Source: Deltaproteobacteria bacterium
Lineage (GTDB): Bacteria; Desulfobacterota; Binatia; HRBIN30; JACQVA1
NCBI GenBank assembly: GCA_016178705.1
Contig: JACOST010000028.1
Span: 192,951 to 256,950 of the forward strand
Length of the DNA stretch: 64,000 bases
Direction of reading: 5' to 3'
The notes under the pieces: generated by a model
What the model was told of the DNA's origin: nothing
The model's input: the letters and a program-made list of their open reading frames with translations, nothing else
Database searches by the model: none
Made by a program: the position numbers and the translations under genes
Part shown: piece by piece, positions 33,501 to 42,656 of the stretch
Layout of the letters: each line of letters opens with the position of its first letter
How positions within the stretch are numbered: the first letter of the stretch is position 1

Positions 33501-36500
33501 TCATCCCTCGATCGACCGCGCGTAGTCGTCCCAGCCGGTGACGTCCATCTCGGCGAAGAGGCGCCGCGCTTCGGCCAGGTCGCGCGCCAAGCCGTCCGCA
33601 TCACCGCGCAGGCGAGCCAGTCCCGCTCTCTCCAGCAGAAGCAGAGGCAGCCAACCCTTTGCGTCATTGCGCCGCAGGACTTCAAGCGTTTCTGCAATCT
33701 GGGCTTCGAGCTCATCGAGGTGGGTCGCGCCGTTGACCATGCGCAGCACACGCGCCCTAAGAAAGCCAACCGCGCGTGCCGTGTCGGTCGATGCCAGTTC
33801 CGCACTTCTGCGCGCCAGATCCAGGCTTCGCTCGCGGTCGCCCATGCCTGCCAGACAGAGTGCCTGGTGAGGATCGACGAATAGGCTCCACTCTCCGCCC
33901 GCGCCGGTCGCCGAGATTCGCTGTCGCGCGCGCTCAAAAAATCCGTTGCCCTCTTCCCATCGAAGTCCGAGCGTGCTCGCATTGCCGCACGCCATCAGCG
34001 CGTACACAATATTTCGGTCGGAGCCGTAACGCTCGGCCAACTGCAACGCTTCGTTAGAGTAGCGCCGGGCGCGCGGCGCATCTCCCAATACCCAGCATGG
34101 CCAGAACCGGTCGCTTGCAGCCGATGAAATATCCGAACCGATCCCAGAGCGGCGGAGCAGCTCAGGGAAGCGCTCAGCGAACTCAAGCGCTTCACGGGGG
34201 CGGCCCAGAATGCTGAGCACCGCACCGCGAATGCCGAGGGACTCTACATAGGGCCGCCAGCCGAGCACTTCGATTTCGGCGGCGGCATCGCCGCCGGCGA
34301 TCGCAACGCTCTGGTCAAAGACCGCGAGGCTTTCCTTCCAGCGCGCTTGCCATGCGTAACCACGCCCCAGAAAATGGCGCGCGAAGAGCCCGATGGCCCG
34401 ATCGCCCTGGGTGTCGGCAAGCGCTATCGCGCACGAAGAGTGCTCGACCATGCTGACGAAGTCGCTATGCGAACTCTTGAGGTTGCCATAGGCGGCTTCG
34501 AGCAACGCCTCGGTGCGCCGATCGCCTGCACTCCGGGCGAGATCGACCGCCTCGCGAAATACGGCGTCCGATTCGGCCGGCTCGGCGCCCAGGCGATCGA
34601 GCGTGTTGATGAGCTCGGGATACACTTCGAGGAGGAACCGGGTGCGCTCGGAGGAGTCCGGGAGCGCCACGAGCAGCATGCGCGCTTGCGCCCAGTGGCG
34701 CCGGGACGCGGCCAGATCGGTGATGCGTACCCAGCGCGCTGCGCGCACGTGCCACGTGGCAGCACGCAACGCCTCACCCGCTTCGGTCCAGTGATGCGCC
34801 AGCAAGCCGGCGTGCTCGTCGAGCCGCTCGGCTTCGGTGACTTCGATTGCTTCCGCGACCGCCGCGTGCCGCGCGCGCCGGGCCGCGGTGAGCTGCGCAC
34901 CCAGCGCGACCTCGTGTGTCAGTGGATGCTTGAAGGCGTATTCCGCCACCGGATAGATCGCACGCTCGTACACCAGCTCGGCCGCGAGCAACGCCGCCAA
35001 CGCGGCATCGAGATCGTCGCCGTGGACCTCCACCACTGACTCGAACAGGGGGCGGGGAAACTCCTTGCCGATGACCGCTGCCGTATACAGCAACTGCTTC
35101 TCGCGCTCACCGAGGCGGTCGATGCGCGCCGCGAGCAGCGCCTGTACCGTCGCGGGAACCTCGAGAGCGTCGAGCGCCGTTGTCAACTCGTACGCGCCGC
35201 GCGTGCCGACGAGACGGCCGGTGTCGAGCAGCGAGAGCACGATCTCCTCGGCGAAGAACGGGTTGCCTCCCGAGCGCGCACGCACCAGCGCGGGGAGCGC
35301 CGCGACCGACGGACTCGATCCCACCCAGTCGCGCACCAGATCCGCCAGCGCCTCCGCGCTTAGCGGCGCCATCGGCAGTTGCAGCACCCACGACTTCCGG
35401 GTCCAGTCGGCCTCATATTCCGGCCGGAAGTTGACCAACAGGAGCGTGCGCGTCGCGCTCACCGCCTCGACGATCTGCGCCACGAACAGATCGCTACCGG
35501 GATCGATCCAGTGCAGGTCGTCGATCAGCAACACGATCGGCTCGGCCTCGGTGCGCAGTTGGATCAGACGGCGGAGGAAGGTGAAGAGCCGGCGCTGCCG
35601 CACCGCGGGTTGGAGTTGGAGCGCGGGCGCCTTCGGATCGGTGACACCGAGGAAGTCGAGCACGAGGGCGCGGTCGTCGGCGAACCCGTCGTCGAGCAGC
35701 GCCAGTTCGCCGGCGATCTTCTGCCGCGCCTCACGCGGCCCGTCTTGCTCCGTGATGCCGAACAGGTTGCGCAACAGTTCGAGCAGCGGGAGATACGGAA
35801 TAGTCTTCCCGTGCGCCGGGCAGTGGGCTTCGTAGACCATCAGTCCGCGCGCGCGACAGCGTTCGATGAACTCGACGCACAGCCGGCTCTTGCCGACTCC
35901 CGGCTCGCCGACCACCGTGGCGACGCGTCCCGTACCCGCGAGCGCACGTTGCAACGCCGACTCGAGTGCCTCGATCTCGTCGCTGCGACCGACGAAGCGC
36001 GACAGCCCGCGGGCTCGTGAAGTATCGAGGCGCGTGCGATGGCTGCCGACGCCTTCGAGCACGAACACGCCGATTGGTTCGCGCACTCCTTTGACCGGCA
36101 CCGGCCCGAGTGAACGCAGCGCAAAGAAGCCGTCGACCGGCTTCTGCGTGTGCTGCGAGAGCGCGATACCGTCCGGCGGCGCGAGCTGCTCCATGCGCTG
36201 CGCCAGGCCCACGGTGTGCCCCTGCGCGGTGTAGTCCATGCGCAGATCGTCGCCAATTTTTCCGACAATCACCTCGCCCGAGTTCAAGCCGAGACGGAAG
36301 GAGAAGTTCACACCCGGGTTGACGCGCAGCTCGTCGGCGTACTGGCGCAGGCGATTGCGCAGATGCAGCGCCGCGTAACAGGCACGTTGCGCGTGATCTT
36401 CGTGCGCGATCGGCGCGCCGAAGAGCGCCATGATGCCGTCACCGGTGTACTGGTTCACCGTGCCTTCGAATCGGTGAACGCCGTCGGTGAGGATGGCGAA

Positions 36501-36890
36501 GAAGCGATCGAGGATCGTGTGCCACTCTTCGGGATCGAGCTGTTCGGCCAGCTCCATCGATCCCTTCACGTCGGCGAACAGGACAGTCACTCGCTTTCGC
36601 TCGCCTTCGAGCGCGGACTTCGATTGCAGGATTTTGTCGGCGAGATGTTTGGGGGTGTACGAAATGGGGCTAGGGGTTATTGGGTTGGGGGTTAGGGACA
36701 GAGCAGGAGGGGAACTGCCTACTGCCTTCTGTCTACTGCCTACTAGCGCCGCGCCGCACTCGTCGCAAAATTTTGCAGTGAGACGTAGCTCGGCACCGCA
36801 GCGCGCGCAGATTGACTCGATCGGCGCGGCGCACTCTTCGCAGAACTTCGCTCCAGCGCGATTCTGGTGTCCGCAGACAGTGCAGGTCAT
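33501..36890 (-). CDS. Cyclase paralog B: zinc ribbon, cyclase, AAA ATPase, TPR
   Basis: The 1129-residue protein has zinc ribbons (C3/C6, C17/C20, C28/C31, C42/C45), the conserved joint YTPKHLADKILQSKSALEGE, a class III cyclase domain (101-280), Walker A GEPGVGKS (328-335), Walker B VLLIDDLHW, and about 600 residues of helical repeats. The metal aspartates D107 and D151 are present, but the usual Lys is Q147 (VNQYTGDG) and the transition-state Asn is G228 (TVGLAQR; R232 kept). I start at ATG 36890, directly at the first zinc ribbon; the frame is open upstream to 36983. A Phd/PIN pair lies just upstream on the same strand. Confidence 0.88.
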   Translation of the reverse strand: MTCTVCGHQNRAGAKFCEECAAPIESICARCGAELRLTAKFCDECGAALVGSRQKAVGSSPPALSLTPNPITPSPISYTPKHLADKILQSKSALEGERKRVTVLFADVKGSMELAEQLDPEEWHTILDRFFAILTDGVHRFEGTVNQYTGDGIMALFGAPIAHEDHAQRACYAALHLRNRLRQYADELRVNPGVNFSFRLGLNSGEVIVGKIGDDLRMDYTAQGHTVGLAQRMEQLAPPDGIALSQHTQKPVDGFFALRSLGPVPVKGVREPIGVFVLEGVGSHRTRLDTSRARGLSRFVGRSDEIEALESALQRALAGTGRVATVVGEPGVGKSRLCVEFIERCRARGLMVYEAHCPAHGKTIPYLPLLELLRNLFGITEQDGPREARQKIAGELALLDDGFADDRALVLDFLGVTDPKAPALQLQPAVRQRRLFTFLRRLIQLRTEAEPIVLLIDDLHWIDPGSDLFVAQIVEAVSATRTLLLVNFRPEYEADWTRKSWVLQLPMAPLSAEALADLVRDWVGSSPSVAALPALVRARSGGNPFFAEEIVLSLLDTGRLVGTRGAYELTTALDALEVPATVQALLAARIDRLGEREKQLLYTAAVIGKEFPRPLFESVVEVHGDDLDAALAALLAAELVYERAIYPVAEYAFKHPLTHEVALGAQLTAARRARHAAVAEAIEVTEAERLDEHAGLLAHHWTEAGEALRAATWHVRAARWVRITDLAASRRHWAQARMLLVALPDSSERTRFLLEVYPELINTLDRLGAEPAESDAVFREAVDLARSAGDRRTEALLEAAYGNLKSSHSDFVSMVEHSSCAIALADTQGDRAIGLFARHFLGRGYAWQARWKESLAVFDQSVAIAGGDAAAEIEVLGWRPYVESLGIRGAVLSILGRPREALEFAERFPELLRRSGIGSDISSAASDRFWPCWVLGDAPRARRYSNEALQLAERYGSDRNIVYALMACGNASTLGLRWEEGNGFFERARQRISATGAGGEWSLFVDPHQALCLAGMGDRERSLDLARRSAELASTDTARAVGFLRARVLRMVNGATHLDELEAQIAETLEVLRRNDAKGWLPLLLLERAGLARLRGDADGLARDLAEARRLFAEMDVTGWDDYARSIEG
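36666..36744 (-). repeat. Two short-word repeats in the linker of cyclase B
   Basis: GGGGTTA/GGGGGTTAGGG words (36666-36698) resemble those of cyclase C (41736-41770). They are followed by ACTGCCTACTGCC words (36714-36744). In translation they give the Pro/Asn-rich LTPNPITPSPIS and GSRQKAVGSS, between zinc ribbons and cyclase domain. Confidence 0.8.
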
Positions 36891-36992
36891 AGGCCGCGCT
36901 CCCGCGTCGATCGCGCGCGGCGATCGACGCGGCTGTCGCTCAGTGGATTCGCAAACCTGTTCGCCGTACACCGCACCGCCCACCGCCCGCTG

Positions 36993-37379
36993 TCACCAGA
37001 CCCGTCGAACGCCGTACGCGTCGAAGACCCGTTCGTTGCTCACCAGTGCCAGGTCTTCATCTTGCGCCTGGGCGATCAGCATGCGGTCAAACGGGTCTCG
37101 ATGCGGCCCGGGCAGATTCCCGGCTCTCAGGGCGTGGACGATGGCGATCGACAAGGGCTCGAAATTCTGCCCCCGCAAGATCGTGGGGAACTCGGCGGCG
37201 ACCTCGATCGCGCCCGGGAGTTTGCCCAACCGCACCTTCGTCGAGATCTCCCAGGCCGAGGCGGCACTGACCAGGACGGCGTTGTCGTCGTCGGCGATCA
37301 CGTTGCGTGCGCGCCGGCTCAAACGTCGATCACCGTCGAGCCACCAGAGCAGGGCGTGCGTATCAAGCAGGACGCGCAC
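36993..37379 (-). CDS. PIN-domain (VapC-like) toxin
   Basis: The 128-residue protein has the full PIN acidic set: D6 (LLDTHALLWW), E44 (SAWEIS), D95 and D98 (HRDPFDRMLIAQA), with the closing SNERVFDAYGVRRVW. It is a predicted Mg-dependent ribonuclease that cuts tRNA or rRNA when freed from its antitoxin. This is the only intact PIN toxin of three in the window. It follows the Phd-type antitoxin gene by 3 bases and precedes cyclase B by 102 bases. Confidence 0.92.
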   Translation of the reverse strand: MRVLLDTHALLWWLDGDRRLSRRARNVIADDDNAVLVSAASAWEISTKVRLGKLPGAIEVAAEFPTILRGQNFEPLSIAIVHALRAGNLPGPHRDPFDRMLIAQAQDEDLALVSNERVFDAYGVRRVW

Positions 37380-37382
37380 GCC

Positions 37383-37616
37383 TCAACGCTCCCAGGCTTC
37401 GATTTCCTTATCGGGCAGGGGCTCAAAGAAGCGGTGGTCAACCTTGGCGCGTCCGCGCATGGCGCCGAACACCCGGCCCTTCTTCTGCGGCTTGATGGGC
37501 ACGAGCCGCGCCACTGGGTCCTTGCCGCGCGCGATCACGACGTGCTCACCGCCGGTCACTTCCTCGATCAGGCGTGAAAGGTTGGTCTTCGCCGCGTGAA
37601 TCGTCACCACCTTCAT
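37383..37616 (-). CDS. Phd/YefM-family antitoxin
   Basis: The 77-residue protein shows the Phd/YefM N-terminal pattern (MKVVTIHAAKTNLSRLIEEV, GGEHVVIARGKDPVARLVPI) and a charged C-terminus that should bind the toxin (DHRFFEPLPDKEIEAWER). It precedes the PIN toxin on the same strand. It diverges from the thioesterase gene across a 140-base gap that would contain both promoters. Confidence 0.9.
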   Translation of the reverse strand: MKVVTIHAAKTNLSRLIEEVTGGEHVVIARGKDPVARLVPIKPQKKGRVFGAMRGRAKVDHRFFEPLPDKEIEAWER

Positions 37617-37736
37617 GTGGGTCGACTAACACGGATTAGCTAACGTGGTCAATCGAGCCCGCAGCGGGGCGCTGGACCGTTGGTGATCGCAGCGCGCTAC
37701 GACCCGAGCGACAGCCGGCGCTGGCGGTAGCGTGGC

Positions 37737-37756
37737 GCGCCGGTTATCGCCGGCGC
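37737..37756 (+). promoter_or_regulatory. Hairpin directly before the thioesterase start
   Basis: GCGCCGG-TTATCG-CCGGCGC is a 7-base-pair stem that ends immediately before the ATG at 37757. It occupies the place of a ribosome-binding site, which is not otherwise visible. Confidence 0.4.
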
Positions 37757-38551
37757 ATGAGTGACGCCATCTTTTTTCGCGACGGGGAGCGCTTCGTTCC
37801 CACCGACTCGGCGCGCGGCCCGTGGAGTCGTGACGCGCAACATGGCGGACCGCCGTCGGCGCTGCTGGCGCGCGCGGTCGAGGGCTTCGCGGACGGCGAC
37901 CGGATGTTCGTGGCGCGGCTGACGATCGAGCTGTTGCGACCGGTTCCGCTCGTGCCGTTGACGATACGCGAACGTCTCCTCCGGCCGGGAAAGAAGGTGC
38001 AACTGATCGAGGCGTCGTTGTGCACGGCGGAGGTCGAAGTGGCGCGCTGCACCGCGTTGCGGATTCGCCGCGCCGATGTCCCCCTGCCTTCGGGCTTGCC
38101 GACGGTGGCGTTGCCACCCGGACCGGAGGCGGGGATAACCAGCGCGCCACGCGCGGCGGAGTCCGGCGACGAAGCCTTTCACAGTCATGCGGTGGAGCAT
38201 CGATTTGTCGCCGGCGGGTTCGATCGGCCCGGACCCGCCACCGATTGGATCCGCCTGCGCGTGCCGCTCGTTCAGGGTGAACCGACGTCACCGCTCTGTC
38301 GCGTGGCGGCAGCCGCCGACTTCGGTAATGGCGTCAGCTCAGTGCTGAACCCGGCCGAGGGCTACCTCTTCATCAACCCCGACCTCACCATCTATCTCGA
38401 TCGCTACCCCGAAGGGGAATGGGTCTGCCTCGACGCGGTGACCTACGTCCAACCTCACGGCGTCGGTTGGGCCGAGAGCCTCCTCTTCGACGAACGCGGG
38501 CCGATCGGGCGCGCGGCGCAATCGCTGCTCATCGAAAAGCTCTCGGCGTGA
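37757..38551 (+). CDS. Acyl-CoA thioesterase, double hot-dog family
   Basis: The 264-residue protein fits the TesB-like thioesterase family with two hot-dog halves: RGPWSRDAQHGGPPSALLARAVE with the central helix in the first half, RLTIELLRPVPLVPLTI strands, and in the second half YLFINPDLTIYLDRYPEGEWVCLDAVTY and GVGWAESLLFDERGPIGRAAQSLLIEK. It should release free acids from acyl-CoA. It is alone on the plus strand between two minus-strand cyclase regions, with no obvious ribosome-binding site and a hairpin at the start. The substrate range cannot be read. Confidence 0.85.
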   Translation: MSDAIFFRDGERFVPTDSARGPWSRDAQHGGPPSALLARAVEGFADGDRMFVARLTIELLRPVPLVPLTIRERLLRPGKKVQLIEASLCTAEVEVARCTALRIRRADVPLPSGLPTVALPPGPEAGITSAPRAAESGDEAFHSHAVEHRFVAGGFDRPGPATDWIRLRVPLVQGEPTSPLCRVAAAADFGNGVSSVLNPAEGYLFINPDLTIYLDRYPEGEWVCLDAVTYVQPHGVGWAESLLFDERGPIGRAAQSLLIEKLSA

Positions 38552-38569
38552 TCTGAGCACGGCCGCGGA

Positions 38570-41500
38570 TCACGCGCCGATTCTCGCTTCGGCCTGCGTC
38601 GCCAGCCATTCCTCGCCGTTGTCGCGGTGCCGGCGTGCGGCTTCGCGCAGCGCGCGTTCGCAACTGATGTCGTCTTTGCGGTGCCGCGCCAGCTCGGCGC
38701 GCGCTTCCTCGATGCGCGCCAACAAGTCGCGCGCGTCCAGCGCCGTCGCCAGCTCCGACGCCTGGGCGAGCGTGGTCTCCGCGCCAGCGTCGTCCCCGCC
38801 GGCAACCAGCGACCGCGCCAGCGCGATCAAGTTGTTCGCTTCGGCGTGCCGGTATCCCATCGCGCGGGCCAACTCGATGCCGCGCTCGGCGGCGGCGCGC
38901 GCCGCGCCGATGTCGCCGCGGCGGAGTTGGATCTCGGCGAGCAGCGGCAGGCCAGGCGCAGCCGCGAACGGTTTCGATATGGCGCGATCAATCGCCAGCA
39001 CCAGTGCTTGGTCGACTTGCTCGAGCGCCTCGTCGAGTCGCCCGGCACTGAGCAGTGCCGAGCCCCGTGTGACGTGCCCGACCACTCGCAGCATCATATT
39101 TTGCGACTGCGTCGCCCATTCGAGCGTTTGCCGTGCGTGCTCGATGGCGGCAGTCACGTCGCCGCGTTTGCTCCGCACGGTGGCGGAGATGGAATGCAGC
39201 ATCACTTGCTCGACCGCGTTGCGGCTCTCGCCGACCCGAAGACGCATCTCCCCCAGCCGCGCGTCCACCTCGCCACCGGCGCCGCGCCGGAAGAGCGTGT
39301 TGATGCCGAGCGTGCGCACGGTGGCCCATGCCCGCCAGCCAATGACGTCCTCGCCGAGCGAGTGATCGGTGGCGCACAAGCGTTCGATCTCGGCGGTGAT
39401 GCGGGTGTATTCGTCGGGAAACTCCGTCGAGAAATAGATGATGCTCCGGCACGTCTCGCTCGCGACGATGAGAGCGGCGTCGTCGAGGCGCCGCGCCATC
39501 TCCATCGCCTCGACGTTCAAACGCTGGGCCTCTTCGACCGCGCCGGCGCCGTTGCGTACCACGGCGTAGCTGTTGAGCGCCCAGGTGAGATCGCGCGAAT
39601 CGGCGTCCCCCAACTCGCGGCGCGCCTCCGCGAACAGTTGCGCCACCTCCGCCTCGGGCGCGGCGCTGCGTCCGGCGGCATACACTAGCCGGGCGCGCGC
39701 CTGGCCGAGCAACGCGCGTGCTTCCGGTGATTCGCGCTCCTCGGCGAGCAGCTCCGTCACTTTGCGCCAGTGGACGACGGCTTCACCGGCATTCGAGCCC
39801 AGCCGCGCCGCCGTGTGCGCCTGCCAGCGCGCGGCTTCGAGGTTGCGCCCCGCCTGCTCCCAGTGGTGGGCGAGCAGGAGCGCGCGTTGATCCACCGCCG
39901 CGCCGGCGAGGATTTCGAGTGCCGTGGCCACGGCCGCGTGCAGCGCGCGCCGCCGTTCCCGCAGCAGCGAGGCGTAGGCGACCTCGCGCGTCAGCGGGTG
40001 CTTGAAGGCGTATTCGCTGCGCGGATAGAGCGCGGCCTCGTAGAGAAACTCGCTCTGCACCAACTGGCGCACGCCGCCGCGCAGCGTGTCGCTGTCGAGC
40101 CCGGCGACTCGTTCGAGCACTGCTTCAACCACTTCGTCGCCGATCACCGCCGCGGTTTGCAAGAGGCGTTTGGTCGCTTCTTCAAGTCGATCGATACGGG
40201 CCGCCAGCAGGCTCTGCACGCTCGTCGGCACGTCGATGCTCTCGATCGGCTGCTGCAGGCGGAAGTGTCCGCGCACGCCGACGAGCCCACCCGATTCGAT
40301 CTGGGCTTGCACCACTTCCTCCATGAAGAAAGGGTTGCCGCCGGTGCAGGCGCACACCAATGCGACGAAGCGCGCGAGCGAGGGGTCGCTGCCGAGCCAA
40401 TCGCTGAGCAACGCACCGGCGGCGGCCGCGTCGAGTGGGCGCAGGGCGATGTGCTGGTAGTGCGTGCGCCCCACCCAGCTCGCGCGGTACTCGGGACGGA
40501 AGTTGAGCAGCACGAGCGTGCGCGTGCCTGCCGCCGCATCGACGATGCCCTCGACAACGGCCTCGGTGTCGGGGTCGATCCAATGGAGATCCTCGAAGAC
40601 GAGCACTGCCGGCTCGCGGCGGCTGCGCGCCGCCGTGCCCCGGCGCAGCAGTGACATCAGCGCGCGCAGCCGTTCGTCGGGCGCCAGGTCGGGGGCCGGC
40701 TGCGCCGGGTCGGGCACGCGCATGAAGTCGTAGAGTAACGGCAGCGATCCGAGCTCCTCGGGCGCCATCTGCGCGACGCTGCCGGCGATCTTCTGGCGTG
40801 CCTGCACGTCGGTGTCCTCGGGGGTGATCCCGTAGATCTCGCGGTACAGCTCGAGCGCCGGCTGGAGTGGGACGGCGTTGCCGTGCGGCACGCCGGTGCT
40901 GCTGTGTACGACGATGCCGCGCGAGCGACAGCGTTCGAGGAACTCGTAGCACAGCCGCGATTTGCCGGAGCCGGCTTCGGCCATCACGCCGACCACCTGC
41001 CCGTCGCCGTCGAGGGCACGACGTAGCGCGGTCTCGAGACGGTTCATCTCGTCGTCGCGGCCGACGAATTTCGACAGCCCGCGCGCGCGCGAGCGATCGA
41101 GCCGTGTGCGCATCTGGCCGACGCCCTCGAGCTCGGCCACGCGCACCGGCGTGTCGACACCCTTGATCTTCATCGTGCCGAGATCGCGTAGCGCGAAGTA
41201 GCCGTGGACGATATCGATCGTCGACCCGGCGAGCATCGCTTTGCCGGCCTCGGCGAGCGCTTCCATGCGCTGGGCCAGCCCGACCGTGAGCCCTTGCGCG
41301 GTGTAGTCCATGCGCAAATCGTCGCCAATTTTACCGACGACGACGTCGCCCGAATTGATGCCCATGCGCACCGAGAAGTTAAGGCCGTGCTCGACGCGCA
41401 GCGCATCGGCGTAAGTTTTCAGTGTGTCGCGCAAGTGCAGCGCGGTGTAGCACGCGCGCTGCGCGTGATCTTCGTGCGCGATCGGCGCGCCGAAGAGCGC

Positions 41501-41953
41501 CATGATGCCATCGCCGGTGTATTGGTTCACCGTGCCTTCAAAGCGATGGACGCCTTCGGTAAGGATCTCGAAGAAGCGTTCGAGAATGCGGTGCCACTCC
41601 TCCGGATCGAGTTGCTCGGCCAGCTCCATCGAGCCCTTCACGTCGGCGAAGAGAACGGTTACCTGCTTGCGTTCGCCTTCGAGCGCGGACTTCGATTGCA
41701 GGATTTTGTCGGCGAGGTGCTTGGGCGTGTACGACAGGGGGTTAGGGGTTACGGGGTTGGGGGTTAGGGTCTGGCTTGGAGCTTTCAGCTTGTCGCTTGC
41801 AGCTACCAACGCGGCGCCGCAGCCATTGCAGAAGCGGCTGTCGCCGACATTCTCGCGGCCGCAGGACGAACAGGACCGCGCGAACGGGCGGCCGCATCCG
41901 CTGCAGAACGCGGCATCGTTTGGGTTGTCACGGGTACAGTGGGGGCAGCGCAT
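38570..41953 (-). CDS. Cyclase paralog C: zinc ribbon, cyclase, AAA ATPase, TPR
   Basis: The 1127-residue protein has zinc ribbons (C3/C6, C17/C20, C28/C31 or later, C42/C45), a class III cyclase domain (about 98-277), Walker A AEAGSGKS (325-332, first residue Ala), the Walker B equivalent VLVFEDLHW, and TPR-like repeats. Metal aspartates are D104 and D148; Q144 replaces Lys and G225 replaces Asn, with R229 kept. It starts 15 bases after the frameshifted PIN gene, on the same strand as P450 and cyclases F-E-G-H, so it could be the last gene of a long transcript. It ends 18 bases from the convergent thioesterase gene. Confidence 0.88.
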   Translation of the reverse strand: MRCPHCTRDNPNDAAFCSGCGRPFARSCSSCGRENVGDSRFCNGCGAALVAASDKLKAPSQTLTPNPVTPNPLSYTPKHLADKILQSKSALEGERKQVTVLFADVKGSMELAEQLDPEEWHRILERFFEILTEGVHRFEGTVNQYTGDGIMALFGAPIAHEDHAQRACYTALHLRDTLKTYADALRVEHGLNFSVRMGINSGDVVVGKIGDDLRMDYTAQGLTVGLAQRMEALAEAGKAMLAGSTIDIVHGYFALRDLGTMKIKGVDTPVRVAELEGVGQMRTRLDRSRARGLSKFVGRDDEMNRLETALRRALDGDGQVVGVMAEAGSGKSRLCYEFLERCRSRGIVVHSSTGVPHGNAVPLQPALELYREIYGITPEDTDVQARQKIAGSVAQMAPEELGSLPLLYDFMRVPDPAQPAPDLAPDERLRALMSLLRRGTAARSRREPAVLVFEDLHWIDPDTEAVVEGIVDAAAGTRTLVLLNFRPEYRASWVGRTHYQHIALRPLDAAAAGALLSDWLGSDPSLARFVALVCACTGGNPFFMEEVVQAQIESGGLVGVRGHFRLQQPIESIDVPTSVQSLLAARIDRLEEATKRLLQTAAVIGDEVVEAVLERVAGLDSDTLRGGVRQLVQSEFLYEAALYPRSEYAFKHPLTREVAYASLLRERRRALHAAVATALEILAGAAVDQRALLLAHHWEQAGRNLEAARWQAHTAARLGSNAGEAVVHWRKVTELLAEERESPEARALLGQARARLVYAAGRSAAPEAEVAQLFAEARRELGDADSRDLTWALNSYAVVRNGAGAVEEAQRLNVEAMEMARRLDDAALIVASETCRSIIYFSTEFPDEYTRITAEIERLCATDHSLGEDVIGWRAWATVRTLGINTLFRRGAGGEVDARLGEMRLRVGESRNAVEQVMLHSISATVRSKRGDVTAAIEHARQTLEWATQSQNMMLRVVGHVTRGSALLSAGRLDEALEQVDQALVLAIDRAISKPFAAAPGLPLLAEIQLRRGDIGAARAAAERGIELARAMGYRHAEANNLIALARSLVAGGDDAGAETTLAQASELATALDARDLLARIEEARAELARHRKDDISCERALREAARRHRDNGEEWLATQAEARIGA
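41736..41770 (-). repeat. CCCTAA-type short-word repeat in the linker of cyclase C
   Basis: On the coding strand it reads as reiterated CCTAACCCC/CCCAACCCC words, giving LTPNPVTPNPLS. The word GGGTTGGGGGTTAGGG (plus strand) is shared with cyclase B. Confidence 0.8.
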
Positions 41954-41968
41954 TGCGGGGCTCCAGAC

Positions 41969-42401
41969 TTACGGCACTAACACGAATGATTTGTCCAAGC
42001 GCTCGCCGACGCGCAGGACGCCAAAGTCTCTCCGGTCGGTCGTGAGAATACGAAAGATGCGACGCCGTTCGGCGACTGCCGCCACCACCCCGTCCACCAG
42101 CCCGATACTTAACTCGCGGAACTTCGCATCGAGTTCGAGCGCGCGCACGATGTCACGCGGGGTGGCCAACTCGAACTCGTACGTGGTCGCCGGATCGAAG
42201 AGCTCGGCAATCAGCTTGCGCATTGCCACTCGCTCCGCGCGCAGGAAGTAATCGACCTCGGCGAGCACCAAGGCCGGCACCACCACTGTTGCGGCGCTGG
42301 TGAGCGCGGTGGCGTAGGCAGGCCAAGTCGCCCGCCCGTCGGGCCGGCGCGCGAGGGCACGGAGCAGACCCCCCCGTGTCGGCGATCAGGCTGCCCTTCA
42401 C
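41969..42401 (-). pseudogene. PIN-domain (VapC) toxin, frameshifted at a 7-base homopolymer
   Basis: Starting at GTG 42401 the frame reads MKGSLIADTGG and then garbles; a second frame carries VVVPALVLAEVDYFLRAE, the SIGLVDGVVAAVAER acidic patch and LTTDRRDF to the stop at 41969. Removing one base from the C-run at 42369-42375 joins them into one PIN toxin of about 143 residues with LIADTGGLLRAL at its start. The start overlaps the antitoxin stop (GTGA). Either the gene is broken, or the run length was miscalled, or it switches by slippage. Confidence 0.8.
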
Positions 42402-42625
42402 TCCTCAAGATCCTTGAAGAGTTCTGACTCATCACCCAGCTTGATGGCGGTCGAGACAAAGAGCCCCGTCGACGGCGGGCGGCGGCCGCGGTAATACTTG
42501 GCGGCTACGACGCGCAACCCCTGGCGAATCAGGCGAGACGCCGACAAACCGTGCGCGCGTGCTCGGATCAGTGCGTCCGCATCTTCTGGATCCAACCGAA
42601 CCGTTGTCGTCAGCTTGCGAGCCAT
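42398..42625 (-). CDS. CopG/ribbon-helix-helix antitoxin
   Basis: The 75-residue protein begins at ATG 42625 with a ribbon strand and two helices (ARKLTTTVRLDPEDADALIRARAHGLSASRLIRQGLRV), the DNA-binding fold of CopG-type antitoxins, and ends with an acidic tail. An upstream in-frame Met (42706) would extend into cyclase H and is not supported. It follows cyclase H by 31 bases and overlaps the toxin start by 4 bases. Confidence 0.8.
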   Translation of the reverse strand: MARKLTTTVRLDPEDADALIRARAHGLSASRLIRQGLRVVAAKYYRGRRPPSTGLFVSTAIKLGDESELFKDLEE

Positions 42626-42656
42626 ACACACGCCATACGTGCGAGGTCGCAGCGAG

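Noticed and set aside
36666-41770. CCCTAA-type words as telomere-like ends or origins
   Set aside because: They are short, in frame, and confined to protein linkers; no other end or origin features are present.
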